Notes: a model not told the origin generated them from the sequence alone. A DNA stretch of 39,272 nt from Actinomycetes bacterium (GCA_024638625.1 JAHEJY010000012.1:1-39272); one strand, 5' to 3'; shown: positions 1 to 7,759, numbered from the stretch's first letter. Made by a program: numbers and translations.

Positions 1-632
1 CTGCAGCCAAGAAACCTGCGGCCAAGAAACCTGCGGCCAAGAAGCCCGCCGCCCGAAAGCCCTCCGCCCGCTCGGCCAAGGGAGCACAACACTCGGAAGC
101 CGCTCCGGCACTGCCGAAGAAGAAGAAACCGTCGCGTTTCAAGTCTGGCGACAAGGTCGTGTATCCCCATCATGGAGCTGCAACGATCGTTAAGAAGGAG
201 CGCATACCTGTCGATGGTAAGAAGGTGGAATACTTCGTTCTCGAGGTAGCCACGGACCAATTGATAGTTCGCGTCCCGGTCGATAAGGCCGAGGAATTGG
301 GCACTCGCCCCGTGATCTCGAAGAACATGACCCGCAAGGTGTTCAGCGTTTTTCGAGAAGAGCCAGAAGAAGCTGGGAGTAACTGGAGCCGGTGGTACAA
401 AGTCCTTACGGAAAAGATCAATTCTGGGGACATATTCCAGGTCGCCGAAGTTGTGCGCGACCTGAGTTACGCGCAGCAGACCAAGGGGATCTCACCGGCC
501 CTCAAGCGCATGCTGTCGAAAGCCCACTCGATCCTGTCCAGCGAGCTGCAGTTCTCCCTCAACGTCACCGAAGAAGAGGCACTGGCGAAGATCACGAGAG
601 CGATTCCCAAGGTCGAGATCGAAGAGGATTGA
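1..632 (+). CDS. carD: CarD-family transcription regulator with a basic N-terminal tail (5' end outside window)
   Basis: CarD binds the RNA polymerase beta subunit and upstream promoter DNA and stabilises open complexes, particularly at rRNA promoters. The reading frame is open from base 3 and has no ATG, GTG or TTG before the conserved CarD start FKSGDKVVYPHHGAATI, so the true start lies upstream of the window; the GTG at 159 falls inside the conserved domain and is not credible. The domain runs to the stop at 632 and includes the RNAP-interaction Tudor-like part followed by the helical C-terminal part (ending KAHSILSSELQFSLNVTEEE). The odd part is the N-terminus: at least 50 residues rich in Lys, Ala and Pro, beginning with 15-base repeats that encode AAKKP, like a histone H1 tail. 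Mycobacterial CarD has no such tail. The family call is very secure; the tail's role is unknown. Confidence 0.93.
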   Translation, partial: AAKKPAAKKPAAKKPAARKPSARSAKGAQHSEAAPALPKKKKPSRFKSGDKVVYPHHGAATIVKKERIPVDGKKVEYFVLEVATDQLIVRVPVDKAEELGTRPVISKNMTRKVFSVFREEPEEAGSNWSRWYKVLTEKINSGDIFQVAEVVRDLSYAQQTKGISPALKRMLSKAHSILSSELQFSLNVTEEEALAKITRAIPKVEIEED

Positions 633-669
633 CCCGGCCTCCTCGCCGGCGCCGATCCGGCGGTCGCCC

Positions 670-1701
670 ATGATTGTCGAAGTAGTTCGACTGCTTATCA
701 CCCTCACCGTGACCGCAATGGGCTATTCCATCGGCAGTGAGTTCCAAGCGGAGGTGGTCGGCGCAGTCGTAGGAGCAGGGACCGGGTATGTGCTCGGCGG
801 TGGATTCGGACGTCTGGTCGGACGTGCCCTTAATCTCGCGCCGAAAGCCATTGCGCCCCAGCGATCGAGTGCTGAAGTCCTTATAGGTTCGATCGGTGTG
901 ACCATCGGAATGCTCGTAGGTCTCGTGATGTCGATTCCACTGATCGTCTTTCTACCGGAGCTGTATGCCTGGCCGCTGGGTTCGTTGATCGTGCTGCTAT
1001 CAGCTGCCTTCACCGCCCGGGTGTTCATGGCTCGATCTCAGGGAATGCTTGGCTCCGTCGGGCTGCGGCCCAAGACACCGTTGCCGTCTCACAATCTCGA
1101 GACCAGCACGGACGCCTATGTGCTCGACTCGTCAGCCGCGATTGACGGCCGAATTCTGGACCTCGCCTCATCCGGACTCATGAAGGGCCGCCACTGGCTA
1201 CCCGAGTTTGTCATCGACGAACTCCAAGGCCTCGCAGACGCCACCGCCGAAACCCGGCGACGGCGAGGTCGGCGCGGACTCGACATCCTCGAGGCCCTCC
1301 GGGATGTGGAAGGCATCGAGCTGGCGGTTCTGGAGGCGACCGTCCCCGAATTCGAAGAAGTGGACGCCAAACTTCTCGCGGTGACCGACAGGTCGGGGGC
1401 GACGCTGGTGACGACGGATTCCAACCTGGCCCAAGCAGCGGCTCTTCGCGGCCTGGAGGTTTTGAATCCGCAATCTCTCGGTGAGTCGTTGCGGGCGGAA
1501 GCCGGCGTCGGCGATCGCGTTTCCGTGACCATCGAGCGGATCGGAAACGAGGAGGGCCAGGGCGTAGGCTATCTGAGCGATGGGACCATGGTTGTGATAC
1601 AAAACGCCGAGAACATGGTTGGTGAAACCGTCGACGTGGAGATCTCCAATGCTCTCCGTACCCGCGTCGGTCGTATGCTCTTTGCCCGTCGGGCTGCATG
1701 A
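670..1701 (+). CDS. Membrane-anchored PIN/TRAM domain protein (YacL-like putative RNase)
   Basis: This is a 343-residue protein of the PIN/TRAM family that follows carD in many Gram-positive genomes. Four hydrophobic segments lie within about residues 3-120. The PIN nuclease domain starts near residue 149 and shows the acidic metal ligands expected of PIN folds: D153 (LDSSAAIDGR), E184 (IDEL), D232 (VDAKL) and D250 (TTDSNL). A TRAM RNA-binding domain covers about 276-340 (GDRVSVTIERIGNEEGQGVG). PIN domains are metal-dependent ribonucleases; the substrate of this group is not established. Its stop overlaps the ispD start by 4 bases (ATGA), so translational coupling is likely, and only 37 bases separate it from carD. 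I chose the ATG at 670 because the first membrane segment follows directly. Confidence 0.9.
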   Translation: MIVEVVRLLITLTVTAMGYSIGSEFQAEVVGAVVGAGTGYVLGGGFGRLVGRALNLAPKAIAPQRSSAEVLIGSIGVTIGMLVGLVMSIPLIVFLPELYAWPLGSLIVLLSAAFTARVFMARSQGMLGSVGLRPKTPLPSHNLETSTDAYVLDSSAAIDGRILDLASSGLMKGRHWLPEFVIDELQGLADATAETRRRRGRRGLDILEALRDVEGIELAVLEATVPEFEEVDAKLLAVTDRSGATLVTTDSNLAQAAALRGLEVLNPQSLGESLRAEAGVGDRVSVTIERIGNEEGQGVGYLSDGTMVVIQNAENMVGETVDVEISNALRTRVGRMLFARRAA

Positions 1702-2318
1702 GCAGCGTGCCCCGCGCATGGGGCGTCGTCGTTGCGGCGGGTTCCGGTTCCCGATTTGGTCGACCGAAGCACGCCCTCGAGATCGGTGGTCTTGCGCTCT
1801 GGAAGCGGGCGCGTAACGCTCTGCTGGAAGGCGGATGCGCGGGTGTCGTCGTGGTCGGTGATGTCCCTGACGGCGTACAGGGAGGCGCGCGGCGCCGGGA
1901 CTCGGTTCTGGCGGGCCTCACCGCTGTTCCCCAGGCCGAATACGTCTTGATTCATGACGCCGCCCGCCCGCTCGGGTCGGCGAGCCTCGTTGCATCGGTC
2001 CTCGAAGCATTGCTCGACGGGGCTGACGCCGTTGTCCCGGCGTTACCCATCAACGACGCGCTGAAACGAGTGTCTGGTGAGATGATCACCGGCCACGTGA
2101 ACCGTGTCGGGATGGTTGCGGTACAAACACCCCAGGGTTTTCGGCTCGACCTCCTGCGAGCGGCTCACGCAGCGATGCCAGGCGATGCCCACGACGACGC
2201 GCAGCTCGTGTCGGCTCACGGGCGCAACGTCGTGACGATTCCGGGAGAGGTCACCAATCTGAAGATCACATATCCCGAGGATCTCGCGCTTGCGGAGAAG
2301 ATCTGGAGCGGCGCGTGA
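1698..2318 (+). CDS. ispD: 2-C-methyl-D-erythritol 4-phosphate cytidylyltransferase
   Basis: IspD transfers CMP from CTP to methylerythritol phosphate, the third step of the MEP isoprenoid pathway. At 206 residues it is shorter than the usual roughly 230. The CTP-binding loop VVAAGSGSRFGRPKHAL lies near residues 10-27, with the conserved lysine at 24. Further family motifs are LIHDAARPL (84-92), VQTPQGF (142-148) and NLKITYPEDL (187-196). The start ATG overlaps the stop of the PIN/TRAM gene by 4 bases and the gene end overlaps ispF by 4 bases (GTGA), so the three genes form one coupled operon. Function is secure from the motifs and from the neighbouring ispF. Confidence 0.95.
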   Translation: MSSVPRAWGVVVAAGSGSRFGRPKHALEIGGLALWKRARNALLEGGCAGVVVVGDVPDGVQGGARRRDSVLAGLTAVPQAEYVLIHDAARPLGSASLVASVLEALLDGADAVVPALPINDALKRVSGEMITGHVNRVGMVAVQTPQGFRLDLLRAAHAAMPGDAHDDAQLVSAHGRNVVTIPGEVTNLKITYPEDLALAEKIWSGA

Positions 2319-2785
2319 GAATCGGACAGGGTTTTGATCTTCATGCGATCGGCGGGGACGGTCCGATGAGGCTGCTGGGAGTCGATCTCGAAGCTCCTTA
2401 TGGGCTGGTCGGTACCTCTGATGGCGATGTCGGCGCCCACGCAGTGGCTGATGCTCTCCTGGGTGCAGCTGCAGCCGGGGATATCGGCGACCTGTTTCCA
2501 TCGGACGCCCCGGCTTCCGTCAACGCCGACAGCATGATGATGCTGGCAGAGGTCGCTGCCCACATCGAAGGTTTGGGTTTCAGGATCACGAACGTTGATG
2601 TGACGCTGATCATCGAGAGGGTTCGGATTGCTCCTCACAGAGAATCCATGCGGCTGCGTCTCGCGGAGGCAATGGGCATCGCGGTGGGGAGTGTTTCGGT
2701 TCAGGCCAAAACTGCCGACCGGCTCGGAGTCGTCGGTCGGGAGGACGCGGTGGCAGCTCTGGCGGTTGCGCTGATCGAGTCTTGA
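2315..2785 (+). CDS. ispF: 2-C-methyl-D-erythritol 2,4-cyclodiphosphate synthase
   Basis: IspF cyclises CDP-methylerythritol 2-phosphate with release of CMP, the fifth MEP step. The 156-residue length is normal. The zinc ligands D8, H10 (GFDLHA) and H42 (DGDVGAHAVADALLGA) are present, as are DIGDLFPSD (56-64) and the C-terminal nucleotide-binding segment around KTADRLGVVGRED. One position is unusual: E. coli has GLLAHSDGDV here, where the histidine (H34) is an active-site residue, and this protein reads GLVGTSDGDV, with threonine. All three metal ligands are kept, so I still expect an active enzyme. The GTG start at 2315 overlaps the ispD stop, and the protein begins MRIGQGFDLHA as expected. 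Confidence 0.95.
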   Translation: MRIGQGFDLHAIGGDGPMRLLGVDLEAPYGLVGTSDGDVGAHAVADALLGAAAAGDIGDLFPSDAPASVNADSMMMLAEVAAHIEGLGFRITNVDVTLIIERVRIAPHRESMRLRLAEAMGIAVGSVSVQAKTADRLGVVGREDAVAALAVALIES

Positions 2786-2819
2786 TGCGCCACTGCCCGC
2801 ACCGGGACCCGAACTCACA

Positions 2820-3536
2820 TCATGAATACGGCGATTCGGTACCGGCGTCCACGATGGCTCTCACCCGGGCGGGGTAGTCGCTGATAATCGACGTGATGCC
2901 GCCATTGACGAGTCGGTGGATGTCGGCAAGTTCGTTGACGGTCCAGGGATTGATGAGCACCTCACCGGCAGCCTCCATCAGGGCGGCCACATCATCGATG
3001 GCGAGGTGATAGGGATGGATCGCATGTACTTCGATATTGCCGAGGAGCGCCATGGGGTCAACGTCGCTATCGGTGATGATGCCGCGTGGTAGCGCGGGAT
3101 CAAGCGACCGAACCCGTTCCACCGATGCCGGATCGAACGAAGACACCAGACATCGATCGCGGTGCCGTCCGAGGGTGGCCAGCGTTGCATCGACCAGGCT
3201 GAGTCCGTAGCTCGGCTCCATCGGCGAGTTCTTGATTTCAACATTTATCAGCATGTCGGTGGTCGCCTCCAAGGTTTCCCACAGCGTGGGTACCTCGGGA
3301 TCGGCCGCCCTCAAGTCGGCGAAAAGGACTTCGTTGATCAGTATTCCGTCGCGGGTATCTGCGTCGTGGTGCACGACCACCACCGCATCGGCGGTCTGGC
3401 GTACGTCGAGTTCGAGACCATCTGCTCCCTCCGCCCTGGCAAGTCGAAAGGAGGCAAGGGTGTTTTCCCGGGTAGTAGATCGCGACCCGCGGTGTCCGAG
3501 GACGAGTGGAGTCGTATGGCGAAACCAATCCGGCAT
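2820..3536 (-). CDS. Glycerophosphodiester phosphodiesterase
   Basis: This GDPD-family enzyme hydrolyses deacylated phospholipids (glycerophosphodiesters) to glycerol 3-phosphate and an alcohol. From the ATG at 3536 it is 238 residues. The catalytic set is visible: H15 and R16 (LGHRGSRS), E24 (TRENT), E42 and D44 (LELDVR) and H57 (VHHDAD). An upstream start would extend the frame to 3635, across the start of the divergent cysS, and adds nothing conserved, so the shorter form is preferred. There is no signal peptide, so it is probably cytoplasmic. It is a single reverse-strand gene between ispF and cysS. The exact substrate is unknown. Confidence 0.9.
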   Translation of the reverse strand: MPDWFRHTTPLVLGHRGSRSTTRENTLASFRLARAEGADGLELDVRQTADAVVVVHHDADTRDGILINEVLFADLRAADPEVPTLWETLEATTDMLINVEIKNSPMEPSYGLSLVDATLATLGRHRDRCLVSSFDPASVERVRSLDPALPRGIITDSDVDPMALLGNIEVHAIHPYHLAIDDVAALMEAAGEVLINPWTVNELADIHRLVNGGITSIISDYPARVRAIVDAGTESPYS

Positions 3537-3588
3537 GTCGGACAGTGTATGGACCGTGACGTAGTCCTGAACGAATAGGCTCGCACCG

Positions 3589-4986
3589 ATGCAGGTATTC
3601 AACACCCTGGGTCGGGAGCTGCAGAGCCTCGTCACACGTGATGAAGGTCGGGTGGGGATCTATTTATGCGGTCCGACGGTCCAGGCTGCACCGCATGTCG
3701 GCCATGGCCGGGGTCCCGTGATCTTCGATGTGTTACGCCGCTACCTCGTGTGGCTCGGCCTCGACGTGACGTTTGTCTCCAACGTCACCGACGTCAACGA
3801 CACCATTTTCGAGCGTGCCACCGAACTGGGAGTCGACTGGACCGAAATCGTTTCGGAATCGAGCCGCCAATTCCTCAATGCTTATCGAAAACTCGGGGTG
3901 CTGGATCCTGATGTCCGGCCGAGAGTCACAGACCACATGACTGAGATCGTTGATCTGATCGGGGTACTCGTCGACAACGGCTCGGCCTACGAAGCCGACG
4001 GCGACGTATATTTTCGCGTCCGGGGTTTCAACGACTACGGCAAGCTGTCTGGACGAAGGATCGACGATCTGATCTCAGGGGCCCGGATTGAACCCGGCGA
4101 GCACAAGGAAGATCCGCTGGATTTCGCGCTGTGGAAAGCCACCAAACCAGGCGAATCCGCCTGGCCGTCGCCCTGGGGAGAAGGAAGGCCGGGCTGGCAC
4201 ATCGAGTGTTCGGCGATGGCAACGAAATACCTCGGTGCGTCCTTCGACATTCATGGCGGAGGTATCGATCTCGTGTTTCCTCATCACGAAAACGAGGTCG
4301 CCCAGTCGGAAGCAGCAGCCGGCGTGCCCTTTTGCACGTATTGGATGCACAACGGCTTCATCAACCTGGCGGGTGAGAAGATGTCCAAGTCGGTGGGGAA
4401 CGTCGTGGATCTCAACCAAATCCTGGACGAACATGAGCCACTGGCTGTGCGGCTCTTCTATCTCCGCAGCCACTATCGCAAACCGGTCGACTTCACACCG
4501 GCGAACCTGGCGGATGCAGAAGCGACGCTGGAACGACTGTGGGCGTTTCGCAGGAGAATCGATCCACCGGCCGCCGATGCCCCGGACCCCGTCTCGATTG
4601 ATGCGTTCAAACGCGCCATGGAGAACGATCTCGACACTGCTGGTGCCCTCGGCGTGGCGTTCGAGGTCGTCAAGAAGGGCAATCTGGCGCTGGATGCCGG
4701 TGAACATCCTGGCCCAGAGATTGCTGCTTTCGATCAGATGATGCATGTACTCGGGTTGATTGAACCAAAGGCTGATGTGTCTGATCTCCAAGGTGATCTC
4801 GAAGCATTGGCGGCTGAGGTCGGCTCGTCCGTCGAAGGTGACCTCGTCGAAGGTCTCATCACCAAACGACAAGAGGCCCGTGCCGCGAAGGACTTTGAGA
4901 CGTCCGACCTCATCCGGGACGCGCTCGGCGAAATGGGGATACGTCTGGAGGACGGCGCACATGGCACCCGCTGGCATCGGCTATAG
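3589..4986 (+). CDS. cysS: Cysteinyl-tRNA synthetase
   Basis: CysS charges tRNA-Cys with cysteine in two ATP-dependent steps in the cytoplasm. It is a 465-residue class I synthetase of normal length. The HIGH-like motif is HVGHG at 36-40 and the KMSKS motif is at 264-268 (GEKMSKSVGN). Zinc-site residues are visible at C27 (LCGPTV), C207 (HIECSAM) and in PHHENE (231-236). The C-terminal part has the helical anticodon-recognition region. It starts 52 bases from the divergent phosphodiesterase and its end overlaps the rlmB start by 26 bases. The pair cysS-rlmB downstream of ispD-ispF is a common actinobacterial order. Confidence 0.97.
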   Translation: MQVFNTLGRELQSLVTRDEGRVGIYLCGPTVQAAPHVGHGRGPVIFDVLRRYLVWLGLDVTFVSNVTDVNDTIFERATELGVDWTEIVSESSRQFLNAYRKLGVLDPDVRPRVTDHMTEIVDLIGVLVDNGSAYEADGDVYFRVRGFNDYGKLSGRRIDDLISGARIEPGEHKEDPLDFALWKATKPGESAWPSPWGEGRPGWHIECSAMATKYLGASFDIHGGGIDLVFPHHENEVAQSEAAAGVPFCTYWMHNGFINLAGEKMSKSVGNVVDLNQILDEHEPLAVRLFYLRSHYRKPVDFTPANLADAEATLERLWAFRRRIDPPAADAPDPVSIDAFKRAMENDLDTAGALGVAFEVVKKGNLALDAGEHPGPEIAAFDQMMHVLGLIEPKADVSDLQGDLEALAAEVGSSVEGDLVEGLITKRQEARAAKDFETSDLIRDALGEMGIRLEDGAHGTRWHRL

Positions 4987-5677
4987 GGTCGAGGGCATCC
5001 ACGCAGTGCGCGCGGCGCTGGCCGGTGGGCGGGTGCAGAAGCTCTACGCCGAGCGGGGCCGCAAAGATTTGACAGAACTGACCGATTTGGCTCAGGCGGC
5101 TGGTATTCCCATTGAAGTGATCAAGGATGCCCGCGACCTCGCTGCCACCGATCGGCCACAAGGGGTTGTCGCTGACTGCGTTCCGATTCGTCCTGTGAGC
5201 ATCGACGCCCTCTGTCATGCGGGTGCATTGATCATGGTGCTCGATCATCTCACCGATCCACGCAATGTGGGAGCAGTCGCCCGGTCGGCATTGGCTTTCG
5301 GCGCGACTGGCCTCGTCGTTGCCAATCGCAGATCCGCTCCGCTTGGCCCGCTTGCATTCAAGGCGGCAGCCGGTGCACTCGAATCGATTCCCATCTCCGT
5401 GGTTTCGTCAATCGGCGATACGATCGAGAGGTGTAAGGCCAAGAATGTCTGGACCGTCGGTCTTGATGCCAAAGGGTCGGTCGATATCGCCGACGTCCGG
5501 GTGCTGGACGAGTCCCTCGCCCTCGTATTGGGGGAAGAAGGAACCGGGCTGAGCCGGTTGGTGAGTGAGCGTGTAGACGTGGTGGCCTCGATTCCCATCA
5601 AGGCGGGTGTAGAAAGCTTGAATGCGTCGGTTGCGGCAGCAGTTGCCCTGTACGAGGCATCCCGAGCACGGATGTAG
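4961..5677 (+). CDS. rlmB: 23S rRNA (guanosine-2'-O)-methyltransferase RlmB-like (SpoU/TrmH family)
   Basis: This SPOUT-family enzyme uses S-adenosylmethionine to methylate a ribose 2'-OH; RlmB acts at G2251 of 23S rRNA. From the ATG at 4961 it is 238 residues, with an N-terminal substrate-binding domain (GIGYRVEGIHAVRAAL onward) and the SPOUT knot. The three SpoU motifs are DPRNVGAVARSA (99-110), LVLGEEGTGLS (188-198) and IPIKAGVESLNASVAAAVAL (211-230). The frame is open further upstream inside cysS, but the family N-terminus begins at this ATG. The 26-base overlap with cysS implies coupled translation. The exact rRNA target is inferred from family and context. Confidence 0.92.
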   Translation: MAPAGIGYRVEGIHAVRAALAGGRVQKLYAERGRKDLTELTDLAQAAGIPIEVIKDARDLAATDRPQGVVADCVPIRPVSIDALCHAGALIMVLDHLTDPRNVGAVARSALAFGATGLVVANRRSAPLGPLAFKAAAGALESIPISVVSSIGDTIERCKAKNVWTVGLDAKGSVDIADVRVLDESLALVLGEEGTGLSRLVSERVDVVASIPIKAGVESLNASVAAAVALYEASRARM

Positions 5678-5694
5678 CGCGCACTATTTCGGGA

Positions 5695-6081
5695 TCAGAG
5701 AGCGACCGCAATGATTCCGCAGCTCGCTGCGATCAAGAATGAAACCGGGGCCCACCATCGTTCGACCTTCGATCGTGAGAACGCGTTGACGACGGTCCCG
5801 AGGCCGAAAAAACCACATGTCACCCACATCCAGCCGGCGGCGCCCGATCCCTCGACCAGTCCGAAATCAGCGAGGTCTCCCGCGTCGATGACCAATGCCA
5901 GCATCGTCGGATAGAGCAGCAGGCTTGCCAGACCGCTTGCGAGCCTGAGCCGGTTTGGGAGCCTTTGGGCATGTCTACCTCCCCATGCAGCGGCTCCCCA
6001 GGGCGCGCCCAGGGCCAACCCGGCCTGGAACAAGGTGATGACAACGATCCCGGCGACGGCGATGACGGCAGCGACGCTCAT
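5695..6081 (-). CDS. Small membrane protein of unknown function
   Basis: I do not recognise a named family. The 128-residue product has four predicted membrane segments: about residues 3-25 (VAAVIAVAGIVVITLFQAGL), 48-66 (ASGLASLLLYPTMLALVID), 80-99 (AGWMWVTCGFFGLGTVVNAF) and 109-127 (APVSFLIAASCGIIAVAL). Short charged loops such as SRSKVERWW lie between them. It is convergent with rlmB, whose stop lies 17 bases away, and divergent from the PPOX gene. Similar four-helix proteins are common in actinobacteria, often annotated only as hypothetical. The hydrophobic pattern makes it very likely to be a real gene. Confidence 0.75.
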   Translation of the reverse strand: MSVAAVIAVAGIVVITLFQAGLALGAPWGAAAWGGRHAQRLPNRLRLASGLASLLLYPTMLALVIDAGDLADFGLVEGSGAAGWMWVTCGFFGLGTVVNAFSRSKVERWWAPVSFLIAASCGIIAVAL

Positions 6082-6170
6082 CTCCGAACTCTATGGGTAC
6101 GCGCCTCCGTCATCTGTTGCCCGACAGCCGGCCCCTATCCAGAGGTGCGGCGAAGAACTACCGTCAGGGT

Positions 6171-6572
6171 GTGGACGAGTCAGAGGTGAGGGAACGGTTC
6201 CGTCGGGCCAGGATTGGTCGGCTCGCAACCATTGGGTTCGATGGCCCCCATGTGGTGCCGATTGTCTTCGCCGTCGTCGGCGACCACATCGTTACGGCTG
6301 TCGACCACAAGCCCAAAAAGTCGCGGCAGTTACGCCGGCTGGCCAATATCGAGTCAGACCCTCGTGTTTCGCTCATCGTCGACGAATACCACGACGTTTG
6401 GGATCACTTGTGGTGGGTGCGCGCCGACGGAATCGCCGAGGTTCGTTCGGTGGCGGACGAGCGTCTGTTGGAAGCATTGATAGCCAAGTACCCCCAATAC
6501 GGCGAGATCACCCCGACCGGGCCGTTCATCCAGATCGCCGTCGTTCGGTGGCGAGGATGGACAGCGCAGTAA
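6171..6572 (+). CDS. PPOX-class (pyridoxamine 5'-phosphate oxidase-like) flavin or F420-dependent protein
   Basis: This is a split-barrel protein that resembles the actinobacterial PPOX group annotated as F420-dependent (Rv0121-like). From the GTG at 6171 it has 133 residues, the normal size. It starts DESEVRERFRRARIGRLATI, followed by GPHVVPIVFAVVGDHIVTAVD, then KPKKSRQLRRLANIESDPRV, the stretch that usually contacts the cofactor phosphate, and the conserved DEYHDVWDHLWWVRADG. An in-frame ATG at 6093 would add 26 residues with no family similarity, so the later start is preferred. The reaction is probably redox chemistry on an unknown small molecule; F420 rather than FMN as cofactor is inferred from family memory. 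Confidence 0.85.
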   Translation: MDESEVRERFRRARIGRLATIGFDGPHVVPIVFAVVGDHIVTAVDHKPKKSRQLRRLANIESDPRVSLIVDEYHDVWDHLWWVRADGIAEVRSVADERLLEALIAKYPQYGEITPTGPFIQIAVVRWRGWTAQ

Positions 6573-6627
6573 GGAACGAGCGTTCGGCTGCGGGTGCTTG
6601 GTGCGCTGAAGTACCCTTCGTGCTTAC

Positions 6628-6700
6628 GCTGGCGTAGCTCAGTCGGCAGAGCAGCTGATTTGTAATCAGCAGGTCAAGGGTTCGATTCCCTTCGCCAGCT
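6628..6700 (+). tRNA. tRNA-Thr (anticodon UGU)
   Basis: The full cloverleaf can be drawn. The acceptor stem is GCTGGCG (6628-6634) with CGCCAGC (6693-6699). The D arm is GCTC/GAGC, the anticodon stem GCTGA/TCAGC with loop TTTGTAA, giving anticodon TGT at 6661-6663, and the T arm AAGGG/CCCTT with loop TTCGATT. CCA is not encoded. A hairpin-rich repeat begins 6 bases after the 3' end. Confidence 0.97.
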
Positions 6701-6705
6701 CCGCG

Positions 6706-6768
6706 GGAACCCTCCGGGTTCCTGGGGAGATTTCCGAGGAACGCTCTGCGTTCCTCGGAAACTCCAGG
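6706..6768 (-). repeat. Double hairpin module of the composite repeat (copy A)
   Basis: There are two strong hairpins just behind tRNA-Thr. The first has stem GGAACCC (6706-6712) and GGGTTCC (6716-6722) with a three-base loop. The second has a perfect 14-bp stem, TTTCCGAGGAACGC (6731-6744) with GCGTTCCTCGGAAA (6748-6761), extended by GGAG/CTCC around a bulged A. Read on the minus strand the order is a GGAGTTT hairpin then a GGAAC hairpin, the order seen at 12607-12647. No T-run follows, so a classical intrinsic terminator is not evident, though transcript-end processing is possible. Confidence 0.75.
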
Positions 6769-6776
6769 TCAACGTT

Positions 6777-6880
6777 GTCCGCAGCCTCGACCAACCGACA
6801 TTGACGCAAAGGGGCTCGATCCATCTGCGCATGCCATCAGAAAATACGGGGCTCCTACACCCAGCGCATGCCATCAGAAA
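6777..6880 (-). repeat. Composite repeat copy A: two tandem units of about 37 bp
   Basis: This stretch holds two tandem units that each begin GGGGCT (6811 and 6848) and contain the exact 17-mer GCGCATGCCATCAGAAA (6827-6843 and 6864-6880). It also holds GTCCGCAGCCTC (6777-6788) and TGACGCAAAGGGGCT (6802-6816). All of these recur on the opposite strand at 12495-12596. No credible gene lies here. Confidence 0.8.
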
Positions 6881-6884
6881 CGGG

Positions 6885-7295
6885 CTAGCCCGATGCCTCG
6901 TTGAGATCGGCGGCCGCGCGGACGAGGTCCCTCAAGGCACCCTCGTCGATGTGGTCGCCCTCGCGGACGTCGATGGCACGCCGAACCTTGCCCTCGAGGC
7001 TTGAGTTGAACAGTCCAGTCGGGTCGGCGAGCGCCGCGCCACGGGCAAAGGTGAGCTTCACTTTGTCTTTGTACGTTTCGCCGGTGCAGATGATCCCGTT
7101 GAATTCCCATACGGGGACTCCCAGCGGGTTCGAGGGTTTTCTCCACTTCACCTCCTCGACCACGTCCGGCACTGCCTGGCGTATCAGCGAGCGAAGTCGA
7201 GCCAGCATCTCGCCGCGCCAGTCATCCAGCTGTTCGATCTGTGCATCGATCAATTTCGTCGGGGACCCGGTTGGGCCGGGTTGTGAGTCAGCCAT
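6885..7295 (-). CDS. DUF1801 (YdhG-like) domain protein
   Basis: The 136-residue product has the DUF1801 pattern: DWRGEMLARLRSLIRQAVPD, then VVEEVKWRKPSNPLGVPVWEF, and the segment GETYKDKVKLTFARGAALAD near the middle. The domain is small and soluble with no established biochemical activity; some relatives are linked to iron-chaperone-like (frataxin-like) folds. The start ATG at 7295 is preceded by AGAGGTG about 7 bases upstream, a good ribosome binding site, so the longer upstream frame to 7514 is rejected. It is transcribed away from the DUF3263 gene. The gene is secure; its function is unknown. Confidence 0.88.
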   Translation of the reverse strand: MADSQPGPTGSPTKLIDAQIEQLDDWRGEMLARLRSLIRQAVPDVVEEVKWRKPSNPLGVPVWEFNGIICTGETYKDKVKLTFARGAALADPTGLFNSSLEGKVRRAIDVREGDHIDEGALRDLVRAAADLNEASG

Positions 7296-7447
7296 CTTGT
7301 TCACCTCTCTTTCGATCGCGGCTGGGTGAGCTGGATGTACACGATACCGGCGGCTGCACCTGTTCGATGCGAGACCGGATCGATTGATGAGCTGGGCCGG
7401 TTCTGTAAAAACACATGCTTGTAATTCATCCTGGTTAACCTCTCGCC

Positions 7448-7708
7448 GTGCTTTCCGAACGCGAGAAACAGGTTCTGGACTTTGAGGGCTCGTGGTGGCT
7501 CTTCCCCGGTCCAAAAGACCGAGCCATCAGAGAACAGTTGACGATGTCGGCCACCCGCTATTACCAAGTATTGCGGCGCCTGGTCGACTCTCCGGCCGCG
7601 TTGCTGCACGCCCCTTTGACCGTGAAACGGCTGCGCAGGCTACGGGAAGAGCGGAAGACCGCCGATATGGTGGAAACCCTCGAACAATGGGATCCGGGGC
7701 ACCGGTAG
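7448..7708 (+). CDS. DUF3263 family protein
   Basis: This 86-residue protein matches DUF3263, a short family found almost only in actinobacteria. The characteristic stretch is LSEREKQVLDFEGSWWLFPG, followed by KDRAIREQLTMSATRYYQVL and LRRLVDSPAALLHAPLTVKR. The arrangement resembles a helix-turn-helix (the REQLTMSATRYYQVLRRL region), so DNA binding is conceivable, but this is inference. The start is the GTG at 7448. No close Shine-Dalgarno is seen. It lies 51 bases before the transporter gene on the same strand. Confidence 0.85.
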   Translation: MLSEREKQVLDFEGSWWLFPGPKDRAIREQLTMSATRYYQVLRRLVDSPAALLHAPLTVKRLRRLREERKTADMVETLEQWDPGHR

Positions 7709-7759
7709 CAGCGCTTCGGTAGTAGCCGCATCGGTAGCAGCTATCGGTAAGCTCGCTCG

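Noticed and set aside
1211-1921. 236-residue minus-strand ORF
   Set aside because: It is Arg- and Pro-rich, as expected of a GC-rich shadow, and antisense to the PIN/TRAM and ispD genes.
4075-4977. 300-residue minus-strand ORF
   Set aside because: It is antisense to cysS, a secure gene; the translation has no family features.
6706-6768. Intrinsic terminator of tRNA-Thr
   Set aside because: The hairpins are strong but no T-run follows, and the same modules occur beside other genes, so a repeat is the better reading.
6811-6880. CRISPR array
   Set aside because: Only two units, no spacers of regular unique sequence, and the units are found elsewhere in inverted orientation with hairpins. No cas genes.
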